Counted from the first letter of the stretch, positions 16,958 to 25,196 are shown. The stretch is DNA of 64,000 nucleotides from Flavobacterium sediminis (GCF_003148385.1 NZ_CP029463.1:2542001-2606000), one strand, 5' to 3'. Program-made: numbers and translations. Notes: generated from the letters alone by a model not told the origin.

Positions 16958-16982
16958 ATTTGTATCAAATAATGGTACAAAT
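16958..16982. promoter_or_regulatory. Inverted repeat and -7 element upstream of the cupin gene
   Basis: ATTTGTA (16958-16964) and TACAAAT (16976-16982) form a perfect 7-base inverted repeat with an 11-base spacer. It overlaps the minus-strand -7 element TACATTTG (16978-16985), 25 bases before the cupin ATG. A protein bound here would cover the promoter, so it is a possible operator, perhaps for the neighbouring AraC protein. Confidence 0.4.
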
Positions 16983-17037
16983 GTACTTTTGAAAATGAAC
17001 GGTCTGTTAAAACTATTCAAACCGGTAATTAAGAAAA

Positions 17038-17904
17038 TCAAACATTTTCAGTTCGAGCCAAAGTTGGGCTGATTCCTGTTTGTTTTTTGAAGAAATTATT
17101 AAAGTAGGTTGGATATTCAAACCCTAAGGCGTAAGCTATTTCTGAAATGTTCCAATCGGTGTTTTGTAGGATCGCTTTGGCTTCGCCGATAATTCGTTCC
17201 GAAATAAGTGTTGTTGTTGTTTTGCCAGTCACTTCTTTTACAGCTCTGTTTAGCGAATTAACATGAACAGAAAGTATATCGGCATAATCTTTAGCAGTTT
17301 TTAATTGCAAAGGATTTTCAGGGTTTTCAATAGGAAATTGTCTTTCCAAAAGTTCCATGAAAACTCTTGTTAAACGTGATGCACTGCTTTTTTCTTGATT
17401 GAAATTTTCGGAAGGTTTTAATTTTAACGATTCATGTAAAATTAAATCAATATAATTGCGAATTAAATCGTCTTTAAATTTATAATCAGATTGTTGTTCC
17501 TCAATCATTTTTTCAAAAAGACTGTTTAGAAACAAACGTTGGCTTTCTGATATTTCTAAAATTGGAGTGCCGCCTAAACTGAATAAGGGCGATTTTTGAA
17601 GATTAATTGAATGTTTTCCTGAAACAAAAAAATCTTCAGAAAATAAAATGGTGTATCCAACATATTTAGTAGAAAGCGTTTCCCAAGAATAGGGGATATT
17701 CGGATTTCCAAAAAACAAGATGGTTCCTTCGGTCTCAAAGCTACGTTCGGCATAATGGATTCGACTTTTACCGGTAGTTAAACAGATTTTGTAGAAATCT
17801 TTTCTGCTGTAGACTTTAGTGGCATTGCCATCTTTTTCAATTTGAAAAACATTAAAGCCTTTTAGTTTTAATTCATTATTATATGTTGATACACTTCTTA
17901 ACAT
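17038..17904 (-). CDS. AraC family transcriptional regulator
   Basis: A 288-residue regulator. The N-terminal half (about 1-160) is a cupin-like ligand-sensing domain (RIHYAERSFETEGTILFFGN). The C-terminal about 100 residues carry the AraC double helix-turn-helix, with HVNSLNRAVKEVTGKTTTT for the first and ISEIAYALGFEYPTYFNNFF for the second. It lies upstream of the cupin and hydrolase genes on the same strand, 85 bases away, and is their likely regulator. A TAACTTTG element sits only 4 bases before its ATG, which suggests a leaderless mRNA. Confidence 0.9.
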   Translation of the reverse strand: MLRSVSTYNNELKLKGFNVFQIEKDGNATKVYSRKDFYKICLTTGKSRIHYAERSFETEGTILFFGNPNIPYSWETLSTKYVGYTILFSEDFFVSGKHSINLQKSPLFSLGGTPILEISESQRLFLNSLFEKMIEEQQSDYKFKDDLIRNYIDLILHESLKLKPSENFNQEKSSASRLTRVFMELLERQFPIENPENPLQLKTAKDYADILSVHVNSLNRAVKEVTGKTTTTLISERIIGEAKAILQNTDWNISEIAYALGFEYPTYFNNFFKKQTGISPTLARTENV

Positions 17905-17908
17905 AGCG

Positions 17909-17916
17909 CAAAGTTA
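17909..17916 (-). promoter_or_regulatory. -7 element of the araC-type gene, leaderless spacing
   Basis: Minus-strand TAACTTTG ends 4 bases before the ATG at 17904. With the usual distance from this element to the start site, transcription would begin at or beside the A of ATG. No good TTG is seen upstream. Confidence 0.45.
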
Positions 17917-17947
17917 AGAAATTCAAACGATGATTGTTGAAAGCGGA

Positions 17948-18277
17948 TTATTTTTTAGGTGTTAGTTGTTCAAAAAAATCAGCGATAAATCCTAGCCCCA
18001 TACCGCGTAACATCTTTTTTTCAAACCACCAGAAAAATTTGAATTGACCGAATAGCGTACCGATCGCAATAAGTAAAATTTGGTATAAAGGGAATATAAT
18101 AATTAAACGAACCGGAAGGTATATCCAGTAGGGTAAATTGTCTTTCTGAATTCCCAAAACATCAGAAATAGGTCGTGAAACATAAGCAGCAGTAGAACCG
18201 GTTATAGCAAAAACAATAAAAATGATGACAAACTGGAAATTGCTTTTAATATTCCAGCGTTCTTTGAGTTTCTTCAT
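17948..18277 (-). CDS. DUF6787 family membrane protein
   Basis: A 109-residue inner-membrane protein with two main hydrophobic segments (NFQFVIIFIVFAITGSTAAYV at 13-33, and LIIIFPLYQILLIAIGTLFG at about 58-77), then FKFFWWFEKKMLRGMG, the family's recognisable end. DUF6787 is a Bacteroidota family without known function. Its start overlaps the end of the DUF6146 gene by 32 bases, so translation is probably coupled and the two are likely partners. Confidence 0.83.
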   Translation of the reverse strand: MKKLKERWNIKSNFQFVIIFIVFAITGSTAAYVSRPISDVLGIQKDNLPYWIYLPVRLIIIFPLYQILLIAIGTLFGQFKFFWWFEKKMLRGMGLGFIADFFEQLTPKK

Positions 18278-18719
18278 ATTTAAATTCTGGGGGAAATCCG
18301 CCCAAACGTTGCTTATTTGTTAGTTGAAAATAAACCAAATAGTTGTAGAGCATATAATTCACTTCATATCCGTAATTTGTATAAGAATTGTAGTTAATCT
18401 GCATTTCGTACAGGCTCGGATCATATTGCGATGACATTATAACTCTTCTGTTCCATTCGGTTACCCAAAAAATATTTCTGGCTTCTAAATAGCTTTGCGT
18501 GTAAAAACCTCTTGGTTTGGCGTAAGAATTAAACCAGGATGTAAATCCGGGATCTATAATGATGATTTCATATTCGATCTCGTCATTTGCTATTCTGATC
18601 GTATCGCTTTCCAATTTAGGCTTGTCATTGTGCTGATCTTTAGCCACAACTTCTTTATTGGAATTACAAGAAAAAAGTAATCCGAAAACAAGAGCCGTAA
18701 TATAAAGATAATGACGCAA
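18246..18719 (-). CDS. DUF6146 family lipoprotein
   Basis: A 157-residue lipoprotein (VFGLLFSC, Cys18). The conserved core IDPGFTSWFNSYAKPRGFYT, then YLEARNIFWVTEWNRRV, and the Tyr/Asn-rich NYNSYTNYGYEVNYMLYNYL identify the Bacteroidota DUF6146 family. No function is known. It is upstream of and overlaps the DUF6787 membrane gene; the pair is conserved in flavobacteria as far as I recall. Confidence 0.83.
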   Translation of the reverse strand: MRHYLYITALVFGLLFSCNSNKEVVAKDQHNDKPKLESDTIRIANDEIEYEIIIIDPGFTSWFNSYAKPRGFYTQSYLEARNIFWVTEWNRRVIMSSQYDPSLYEMQINYNSYTNYGYEVNYMLYNYLVYFQLTNKQRLGGFPPEFKYEETQRTLEY

Positions 18720-18747
18720 AACAATCTTATTTAGAATGTTTAAAGAT

Positions 18748-18778
18748 AAAAAAAAGCTCTGAAATATTCAGAGCTTTT
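18748..18778 (-). terminator. Terminator of the DUF937 gene
   Basis: On the minus strand AAAAGCTCTGAA (18778-18767) pairs with TTCAGAGCTTTT (18763-18752), with a longer T tract to 18748. Confidence 0.82.
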
Positions 18779-18799
18779 AACATAAAAAATATTTTGGAA

Positions 18800-19426
18800 T
18801 TATTTTCCGAAAAGTCCGCCCAATAATCCACCTAAACCGCCTTTCTTTTTAGTAACGGCTGAAATGGCATCACTGGCATCTAATTTACCATCTCCGTTTT
18901 GATCTAAAACAGAGGTGAGGATGTCTCCTCCGCCACCATTTCCGCTGGTAACTCCGGTCAATAGACCTCCTAGTAATCCACCTAAATCAGATGCGCTGGA
19001 AACATTTCCTTTTTGAGTCTGTTTCCCTAAATATCCCATGATGATAGGAGCGAGCATTGGTAAAATTTTAGTAATGATACTGGAACTGACACCGGTCTTA
19101 TTACTAATTCCGGTAGAAACGGCATTTAGTTTGTCTCCTAATAAATGATTCAGGATTTTAGAACCATCGGAAAAATCGCCACCGTTTAAAAAGCCACTTA
19201 CATTATCTAAAATGCTTCCGTTGTGTTTACCGCTTGTTAAAGCATTTAATAAGCCGTTTGCACTATCACCGCTTAACATATTGCCCTGCATAGCTCCCAA
19301 TAATTCAGGAACACTTGAAGAAACAACATCAGAAGCTTGAGTTTCACTAATTCCGGTTTGCGCCGAAATGTTTCCAATGATTTGTTTGCCTAAATCACTA
19401 TTGATTAAATCTAAAATTCCTGCCAT
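18800..19426 (-). CDS. DUF937 domain protein with EF-hand-like end
   Basis: A 208-residue protein. The DUF937 (YidB-like) helical domain covers about 1-140 (ISETQASDVVSSSVPELLGA, KILPMLAPIIMGYLGKQTQK). A glycine-rich linker leads to DQNGDGKLDASDA (about 178-190), which matches the calcium-binding loop of an EF-hand or dockerin, and a GGLGGLLGGLFGK tail. No signal peptide is seen. Function is unknown; calcium binding is inferred from the loop. It is monocistronic with its own terminator. Confidence 0.85.
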   Translation of the reverse strand: MAGILDLINSDLGKQIIGNISAQTGISETQASDVVSSSVPELLGAMQGNMLSGDSANGLLNALTSGKHNGSILDNVSGFLNGGDFSDGSKILNHLLGDKLNAVSTGISNKTGVSSSIITKILPMLAPIIMGYLGKQTQKGNVSSASDLGGLLGGLLTGVTSGNGGGGDILTSVLDQNGDGKLDASDAISAVTKKKGGLGGLLGGLFGK

Positions 19427-19450
19427 AGTTCTACAGTTTTTTAAGGTTTA

Positions 19451-20407
19451 TTATTCGTTTTTTAATAAACTGATGATTTGCTCCGCCAATTCCGTACCGA
19501 TTCTGTCTTGTGCTTCATCTGTTGCCGCACCGATATGTGGTGTTAATGAAATTTTTGAATTCATCAATACTTTCATGGCAGGCGTCGGTTCATTTTCAAA
19601 AACGTCTAATCCTGCAAATCGCAATTTACCGGAGTCTAAAGCTTCTACAAGAGCAACTTCGTCAACTACTCCGCCACGAGCAGCATTGACAATTCCGGCA
19701 TTGTCTTTCATTAAATCAATTTCTTCTCTCGAAATAACGTAACCGTCCTGAGCCGGAACGTGAAGTGTAATAAAGTCAGAATGTTTTAAAACCTCTTCCA
19801 TCGGTTCGGTTTTAATGTCTACATTGATGAACTGACCGTTATAGAAATCTACTTTAATAACTGCATTGTCAACATATTTGTCGGCAGCAATTACTTTCAT
19901 TCCCAGTCCTAATGCCATTTTAGCAACGGCCTGACCGATTCTTCCGAAACCGATCACACCTAATGTTTTTCCTCTTAACTCGGCACCGCCACCATAAGCC
20001 TTTTTCAATTCGTTAAAACGAGTATCTCCTTCTAAAGGCATATTGCGATTTGAATCGTGTAAAAAACGAACTCCGGAGAATAAGTGCGCGAAAACTAATT
20101 CGGCAACACTTTCAGAAGAAGATGCCGGGGTGTTGATAACATGAATTCCTTGCTGGCGTGCGTAATCTACATCTATATTGTCCATACCAACGCCTCCTCT
20201 TCCGATGATTTTTAATCCCGGACAAGCGTCAATAATATCTTTACGTACTTTGGTAGCACTTCTTACTAAAAGTACTTTTACATCATTAGTGTTGATATAA
20301 CTGGCTACCTGTTCTTGCGCTACTTTAGTTGTTATGACTTCAAAACCACCTTTTTCTAAAGCTTTTATACCGCTTTTAGAAATTCCGTCATTGGCTAATA
20401 CTTTCAT
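19451..20407 (-). CDS. serA: D-3-phosphoglycerate dehydrogenase (short form)
   Basis: A 318-residue NAD-dependent dehydrogenase for the first step of serine synthesis. It shows IIGRGGVGMDNIDVDYAR, the Rossmann motif GVIGFGRIGQAVAKMA, the catalytic Arg in VNAARGGVVDE, the Glu in DVFENEPTP and the His in TPHIGAATDEAQ. It lacks the C-terminal ACT domain, so serine feedback by that route is unlikely. It follows serC by 42 bases, giving two consecutive pathway enzymes in one unit. Assignment over other 2-hydroxyacid dehydrogenases rests on this pairing. Confidence 0.93.
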   Translation of the reverse strand: MKVLANDGISKSGIKALEKGGFEVITTKVAQEQVASYINTNDVKVLLVRSATKVRKDIIDACPGLKIIGRGGVGMDNIDVDYARQQGIHVINTPASSSESVAELVFAHLFSGVRFLHDSNRNMPLEGDTRFNELKKAYGGGAELRGKTLGVIGFGRIGQAVAKMALGLGMKVIAADKYVDNAVIKVDFYNGQFINVDIKTEPMEEVLKHSDFITLHVPAQDGYVISREEIDLMKDNAGIVNAARGGVVDEVALVEALDSGKLRFAGLDVFENEPTPAMKVLMNSKISLTPHIGAATDEAQDRIGTELAEQIISLLKNE

Positions 20408-20449
20408 ATTGTATAAAATTTAATTTTGTTGATTTGGCAACAAAACCGA

Positions 20450-21520
20450 TTAAACGTTTTCTTCTAATTTTTTCATTACGTCAACCAGAACCTGAATACT
20501 TTCTATCGGCATCGCATTATAAATAGAAGCACGATATCCACCTACAGAACGGTGTCCGTTAATGCCGGATATATTGGCTTCTTTCCACATTTTGTCAAAT
20601 GTTTCCTGATGTTCCGGATTGTTCAGTACAAAAGTAACATTCATGTTCGAACGGTCTTCAGTTGCAGCCACACCTTTGAATAAAGGATTTCGGTCTATCT
20701 CATTATATAAAAGAGCAGCTTTTTCATTGTTTAACTTTTCAATAGCCGGTACACCACCTAAATTCTTTAACCATTGTAAAGTAAGTAAAGAAGTGTATAC
20801 AGCAAATACCGGCGGTGTATTGTACATACTTTCTTTTGCAATATGTTGTTGATAATCCAACATATTAGGAATCGTTCTTCCTGATTTTCCTAAGATTTCT
20901 TCTTTTACAACAACCAGTGTAGTTCCTGCAGGTCCCATATTTTTTTGAGCTCCTGCATAGATAATATCAAATTTAGAGAAGTCTAAAACTCTGGAAAAAA
21001 TATCCGAACTCATATCACAAACTACAGGAATGTCGGTTTGCGGAAAGGATTTGATCTGCGTTCCGAAAATAGTATTGTTGGAAGTACAGTGAAAATAATC
21101 GGCATCCGAAGGAATTTCGTAATTTTTAGGGATGTAGGAGTAATTTTCGTCTTTTGATGACGCAACAACCACAGTTTCCCCAAAAGATTTTGCTTGTTTA
21201 ATAGCTCCTGAAGCCCAAGTACCGGAATCTAAATATGCTGCTTTTCCGTTTTCTTTCATTAAGTTGTAAGGGATCATTAAAAATTCAAGACTGGCACCTC
21301 CTTGTAAAAAAAGAGCCTGATAGCCTTTCCCTTTAAGATCTAATAGCTCAAGTACTAATTCTCTGGCTTCGTCCATCACAGCAACAAAATCTTTACTGCG
21401 GTGTGAGATTTCTAAGATTGAAAGTCCTGAGTTGTTAAAGTTTAAAATAGCTTGTGCAGATTTTTCAAAGACCTCTTGCGGTAGTATACAAGGACCTGCA
21501 CTAAAATTGTGTTTTTTCAT
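20450..21520 (-). CDS. serC: Phosphoserine aminotransferase
   Basis: A 356-residue PLP-dependent class V aminotransferase converting 3-phosphohydroxypyruvate to phosphoserine. It starts KKHNFSAGPCILPQEVFEKS, shows FLQGGASLEFLMIP, DMSSDIFSR and the PLP Lys in YAGAQKNMGPAGTT (about 190-203), and ends GYRASIYNAMPIESIQVLV. It precedes serA, so the pair supplies serine, and glycine through it. The length is normal. Confidence 0.96.
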   Translation of the reverse strand: MKKHNFSAGPCILPQEVFEKSAQAILNFNNSGLSILEISHRSKDFVAVMDEARELVLELLDLKGKGYQALFLQGGASLEFLMIPYNLMKENGKAAYLDSGTWASGAIKQAKSFGETVVVASSKDENYSYIPKNYEIPSDADYFHCTSNNTIFGTQIKSFPQTDIPVVCDMSSDIFSRVLDFSKFDIIYAGAQKNMGPAGTTLVVVKEEILGKSGRTIPNMLDYQQHIAKESMYNTPPVFAVYTSLLTLQWLKNLGGVPAIEKLNNEKAALLYNEIDRNPLFKGVAATEDRSNMNVTFVLNNPEHQETFDKMWKEANISGINGHRSVGGYRASIYNAMPIESIQVLVDVMKKLEENV

Positions 21521-21659
21521 TGTTATGTTGAAATTAACTAAATAGCGTTACAAATTTCGTAAATAATATAACAAATAGGGGTAAAAAACATGAACAATTT
21601 CACATTGTTATCAACAATTAATGTTCTTTAATAAAAAACGATGAGAATTTAATAATGCT

Positions 21660-22718
21660 TTATATTTTTAGTAGAAAATCTAAAGTATCCACATTATCAG
21701 CGTAATCCCAAAGTTCCGGTTTTTGGGTTTTTCCGAAAGGAATACTGTTTTTTGTAAGATTATTGGAAGTAATGCATTGAATTTTCTCGGCATCTGCTTC
21801 TAATTTCTGTAACACAGCATCAACAGTGTCATAATATTCATAAAAAACAGAAGAAATCGGTGAAGCATATCCTTCGTCTTCTTTTAAGGTCATGAACTCA
21901 TTATCCAACAATTTAAAATTACTCATCAGAAAGACGGCTTTGTTGTAATCGTAGTTGTTAGCATATTTGTCGTAGTGGATAATATCTCCGTATTCATACA
22001 TTGCTTCAAAAAAGAGCTTGAAGTCGTAATCTTTAGGAATGAATATTTTAGAAACGTTTCGGCATCCCAAACCAAAATAGCGAAAGATATCTTCACCGAG
22101 AGCTATTAAATCTTCCTTAGATTCGTTGCCGGTTAAGATTGCGACCGAATTTCGGTTTTTCCTAATGATATTAGGCTTGTCTCTGAAATAATATTCAAAA
22201 TATCTGGCTGTATTGTTGCTTCCGGTAGCGATTACAGCATCAAAATTCTCAAGTTTTTCGCTAACAAAAAGTATCCTTTCAGAAAATTCAGAATTAAGAG
22301 TTGTAAGGTATTTGGCTATGAATTTTAAAAGCTGTTGGTCATTGGAAGACAACTTTATTTTAGCAATATTTCCGGAAATAATTACTGAAAGCACATCGTG
22401 AAACCCGACCAAAGGAATATTCCCGGCTAAAATTAAACCGATGATCTTTGGTTCGGAATCTTTCGGAAATTCGTAAGGTTTTGTCCAGTTTTTTAGGTTC
22501 TCATATGTTAAGGCATTAGCCCACGATTGCAAAGCAAATGTTACCTGATCTTTAGTGAACCAACCGTTTTGATACTGTTGTTTTTCAATGATTTCAGCAA
22601 ACTCGTCAAAGAAAAGGTTATTGTGTAAAACAGTACTGTTTCGGGTAAATTCAGTATCAAATTGTTTTAAGAAAAGTCCTAATTGAACAAAATAATCGTT
22701 AATTTCATTTTGTAACAT
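21660..22718 (-). CDS. LuxC-type acyl-CoA reductase
   Basis: A 352-residue protein of the LuxC/acyl-CoA reductase family, of the aldehyde dehydrogenase fold. IIGLILAGNIPLVGFHDVLS (about 91-110) forms the cofactor site, and GLGCRNVSKIFIPKDYD (about 216-232) holds the candidate catalytic Cys. The reaction would be NAD(P)H-dependent reduction of an acyl-CoA or acyl enzyme to aldehyde. It lies divergent from a ferredoxin gene and upstream of serC-serA, 139 bases apart. No LuxE/LuxD partner is near, so the acyl substrate is unknown. Confidence 0.86.
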   Translation of the reverse strand: MLQNEINDYFVQLGLFLKQFDTEFTRNSTVLHNNLFFDEFAEIIEKQQYQNGWFTKDQVTFALQSWANALTYENLKNWTKPYEFPKDSEPKIIGLILAGNIPLVGFHDVLSVIISGNIAKIKLSSNDQQLLKFIAKYLTTLNSEFSERILFVSEKLENFDAVIATGSNNTARYFEYYFRDKPNIIRKNRNSVAILTGNESKEDLIALGEDIFRYFGLGCRNVSKIFIPKDYDFKLFFEAMYEYGDIIHYDKYANNYDYNKAVFLMSNFKLLDNEFMTLKEDEGYASPISSVFYEYYDTVDAVLQKLEADAEKIQCITSNNLTKNSIPFGKTQKPELWDYADNVDTLDFLLKI

Positions 22719-22725
22719 TTGTAAC

Positions 22726-22765
22726 TTGTTTTTATAGGGTTTACGTTGTACTTTTGCAAAAGTAC
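22726..22765. promoter_or_regulatory. Palindromic divergent promoter between acyl-CoA reductase and ferredoxin genes
   Basis: GTACTTTTGCAAAAGTAC (22748-22765) is an 18-base perfect palindrome holding TACTTTTG on both strands, so one -7 element faces each way. For the plus strand a TTG at 22726-22728 is 20 bases upstream; no clear one is seen for the minus strand. The two genes start at 22718 (minus) and 22844 (plus). Confidence 0.5.
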
Positions 22766-22843
22766 GTAATAAGTTGTTATGGGAAATTTTTTATTCAAAA
22801 ATCTTCTGTACCCTTACTTTAAATAAACTTAAAAAGATTAAAA

Positions 22844-23194
22844 ATGGCTATAAAAATAACAGATGAGTGCATTAACTGCGGAGCTTGTGAACCGGAATGC
22901 CCGAATACTGCGATTTATGAAGGAGCTGACGATTGGCGTTATAGTGACGGAACAAAATTATCAGGTAAAGTAATGTTACCGGATGGTTCTGAAGTGGATG
23001 CCGGAGCTGCCCAAATACCTATTTCTGACGATATTTATTACATTGTTCCGGGGAAATGCACCGAGTGTAAAGGGTTTCATGAAGAACCTCAGTGTGCAGC
23101 TGTTTGTCCGGTAGATTGTTGTGTGCCAGACGAGGAGCATGTGGAAAGCGAAGAAACGCTGCTGAACCGTCAGTCATTCCTGCATAATGAATAA
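22844..23194 (+). CDS. Ferredoxin with two [4Fe-4S] clusters
   Basis: A 116-residue electron carrier. The first cluster motif is [12 protein letters not shown] (C-x2-C-x2-C-x3-CP); the second is [18 protein letters not shown], with eight residues between its second and third Cys, the pattern of Allochromatium-type 2[4Fe-4S] ferredoxins with low potential. The insert between ([20 protein letters not shown]) is normal for this Bacteroidota group. It is divergent from the acyl-CoA reductase gene across a palindromic promoter. Redox partners are unknown. Confidence 0.93.
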   Translation: MAIKITDECINCGACEPECPNTAIYEGADDWRYSDGTKLSGKVMLPDGSEVDAGAAQIPISDDIYYIVPGKCTECKGFHEEPQCAAVCPVDCCVPDEEHVESEETLLNRQSFLHNE

Positions 23195-23213
23195 GAAAAA
23201 AACACAATAATTT

Positions 23214-23249
23214 AAAGAGGATTTTGTTAAAAAATCCTCTTTTTTTTTT
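23214..23249 (+). terminator. Terminator of the ferredoxin gene
   Basis: AAAGAGGATTTT (23214-23225) pairs with AAAATCCTCTTT (23231-23242) around GTTAA, followed by a T tract. Confidence 0.88.
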
Positions 23250-23310
23250 ACTTTAGTCAAAATTACAAAAGCCCAAAACAAATCTACCCAAAACCCAAAT
23301 TGTATCGTTT

Positions 23311-24471
23311 ATGAGAAAAATTTTACTACTGTTTTTTATTGCTGCTATTTATACCACAGGTTTTTCTCAAGCTACAGAGTTTACTATTATTGTTAAAGAT
23401 ATTGATACGGATACTCCTGTAGATGAGGTAACTATAACAGCTTTGAAAACCAGACAAGGTTTTTTGACAAACGGTGACGGAGTCGCAAAAGTGAACCTCT
23501 CACGAAAATCCGATCTGGAATTGGTTCACTCTTCCTATAAACCCTTGATTGTACGTTATGCTTCTCTAAACCAGAAAGAGAATGTCATTTATCTGGAAAG
23601 TAATCTAAGACTGTTAGAAGAAGTGATCTTGACCAAAAGACATCCGCAGGAAATATTAAAGGATCTGGTGGAAAACTCCATGCAGCACGTAACTGTTCCG
23701 GCTAATTTAAAGGTGTATCTGAGAGAGTTCTATAAAAAGAATGATAATTATGTATTCTTTAACGACGGTTTGCTGAATTTCCAGATATTGGGTTCGCCCG
23801 AAAAGATTAAAACGGATATTTTAATAGAACAGAACAGGACTGTTGGTCTGTTAGACGGTGATATTAACGAAGATGTTTTAGGATATAATCTTAACAACAT
23901 TATGGAAAATTATTATCAGTTCAAGTATTTGAATGAAGTATTGAATAAGAAGGCTCTGAAAGACTATGACTTTCAGGTAAAGACCTTTCCGCAAAATGAA
24001 AATTATTTAGCCATAAAGATCTCGCCCTTGGAAGAAGCAAAAGGAGTTTTGTCTAATTTTTATATAGTATACGACAGTACTAAAAAACTCATTGTAGAGA
24101 TTAATTCTACAATACCTTCTTCCCGAATGATGTTTATGGAAGAATCGTTCTTTAACAAAACTAATATTTATACACTGGAATATAAGAACATGTTCAGGAT
24201 TGATGGCAGTTTGTATTATTTGACCAGTTCTAAAGAAGTGATTGGATTTGAAAAGAAATACAAAAAAGAAAAACGAAAAATTGAAGTAAGGAACTATATG
24301 GTAGTAACGAATTTTGATACTGAAATTTTCGGATACACAAAAGAGAATGTCTTTAAAGATAAGTCGCTTATTAATAAAAGATCAACTGTTTTTACGCCTT
24401 ATTGGGAGTTTGAGTCGGGATTGACACCTACAGTGGAAGAACGAAAAATTATTACAATGTTAGCGGAATAA
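23311..24471 (+). CDS. Exported carboxypeptidase-like regulatory domain protein
   Basis: A 386-residue exported protein with signal peptide (LLLFFIAAIYTTGFSQ). A carboxypeptidase D-like regulatory beta-sandwich (about 22-95, FTIIVKDIDTDTPVDEVTIT, LTNGDGVAKVNLSRKSD) is followed by a long beta-rich domain common in Bacteroidota proteins of this type (LREFYKKNDNYVFFNDGLL, SSRMMFMEESFFNKTNIYTL). It lacks a T9SS sorting domain and a TonB receptor barrel, so it is likely periplasmic or on the outer-membrane face. No activity can be assigned. It is monocistronic, ending in a shared terminator. Confidence 0.8.
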   Translation: MRKILLLFFIAAIYTTGFSQATEFTIIVKDIDTDTPVDEVTITALKTRQGFLTNGDGVAKVNLSRKSDLELVHSSYKPLIVRYASLNQKENVIYLESNLRLLEEVILTKRHPQEILKDLVENSMQHVTVPANLKVYLREFYKKNDNYVFFNDGLLNFQILGSPEKIKTDILIEQNRTVGLLDGDINEDVLGYNLNNIMENYYQFKYLNEVLNKKALKDYDFQVKTFPQNENYLAIKISPLEEAKGVLSNFYIVYDSTKKLIVEINSTIPSSRMMFMEESFFNKTNIYTLEYKNMFRIDGSLYYLTSSKEVIGFEKKYKKEKRKIEVRNYMVVTNFDTEIFGYTKENVFKDKSLINKRSTVFTPYWEFESGLTPTVEERKIITMLAE

Positions 24472-24505
24472 AAAAGAGACCCGATTTTTTATCGGGTCTC
24501 TTTTT
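24471..24505. terminator. Bidirectional terminator
   Basis: AAAAAGAGACCCGAT (24471-24485) pairs with ATCGGGTCTCTTTTT (24491-24505) around TTTTT. It serves the convergent genes ending at 24471 and 24526. Confidence 0.9.
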
Positions 24506-24525
24506 TTTAGGGGCAAAAAGCGTAT

Positions 24526-25071
24526 TTATGGTTTTAAAACCGTATATTTTTCAATAGTTACCGTATCTTTCTTTTTGTCATAAGATTCTATGACTAAATC
24601 TCCGTTTTTGTCAAATCGAGCTATTGATACATCATTTTTATAGATATACAGGTAGTAACCTCCCGAAGCTTTACGTAAAATACTGTTCGTTTCTTTTCCG
24701 TTGCGATAAAAAATATAGCCTTTTTCATCATTTTTAATTTCATACTTTTCACCGTTATACATATAATAAGAAGAGTGATCTACATCTACATATTCTGTTT
24801 GACCGTCAACAGCTACTTTAGTGGTTGTGGCTACATTTACAGGAACACTCTCTTTCATGGGAATGTTTTTTCCTTTTTGTTCCGATATCTCTAATTCTAC
24901 AGGCTGAGTTTCTTTTATCTCTGTAACCTTTTCAATCTTTCGTTCACCTTTGGAATCTTTGATCGTAGTGATTGTAGTCTCGGTTTCTTTTAAAACATTC
25001 GTGTTTTGAGCAAATAGCGTAAAACCGCTCAAAAATAATACGGATAACATCATTGTCTTTTTCATAATCAT
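24526..25071 (-). CDS. Hypothetical exported protein (181 aa)
   Basis: An exported protein with a signal peptide (MLSVLFLSGFTLFAQ). The N-terminal half is Thr/Glu/Lys-rich and probably unstructured (ETETTITTIKDSKGERKIEK, VTEIKETQPVELEI). The C-terminal half has Tyr-rich beta hairpins (SSYYMYNGEKYEIKNDEKGY, GGYYLYIYKNDVSIARFDKN). I do not recognise the family. The second Met (MKKTMML, 25065) is an equally good start. It is monocistronic and divergent from ychF. Confidence 0.7.
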   Translation of the reverse strand: MIMKKTMMLSVLFLSGFTLFAQNTNVLKETETTITTIKDSKGERKIEKVTEIKETQPVELEISEQKGKNIPMKESVPVNVATTTKVAVDGQTEYVDVDHSSYYMYNGEKYEIKNDEKGYIFYRNGKETNSILRKASGGYYLYIYKNDVSIARFDKNGDLVIESYDKKKDTVTIEKYTVLKP

Positions 25072-25196
25072 TTCTTTTTAAATTTTTATAAGTCAAAGTT
25101 AATTAGCACCTTGTAGAAATGCGTTATGAAATTCACAGGAAGTATTATATAATTTACATTTCAGATTAAAAAGCAAGAAATATTGGTTCAAATATT

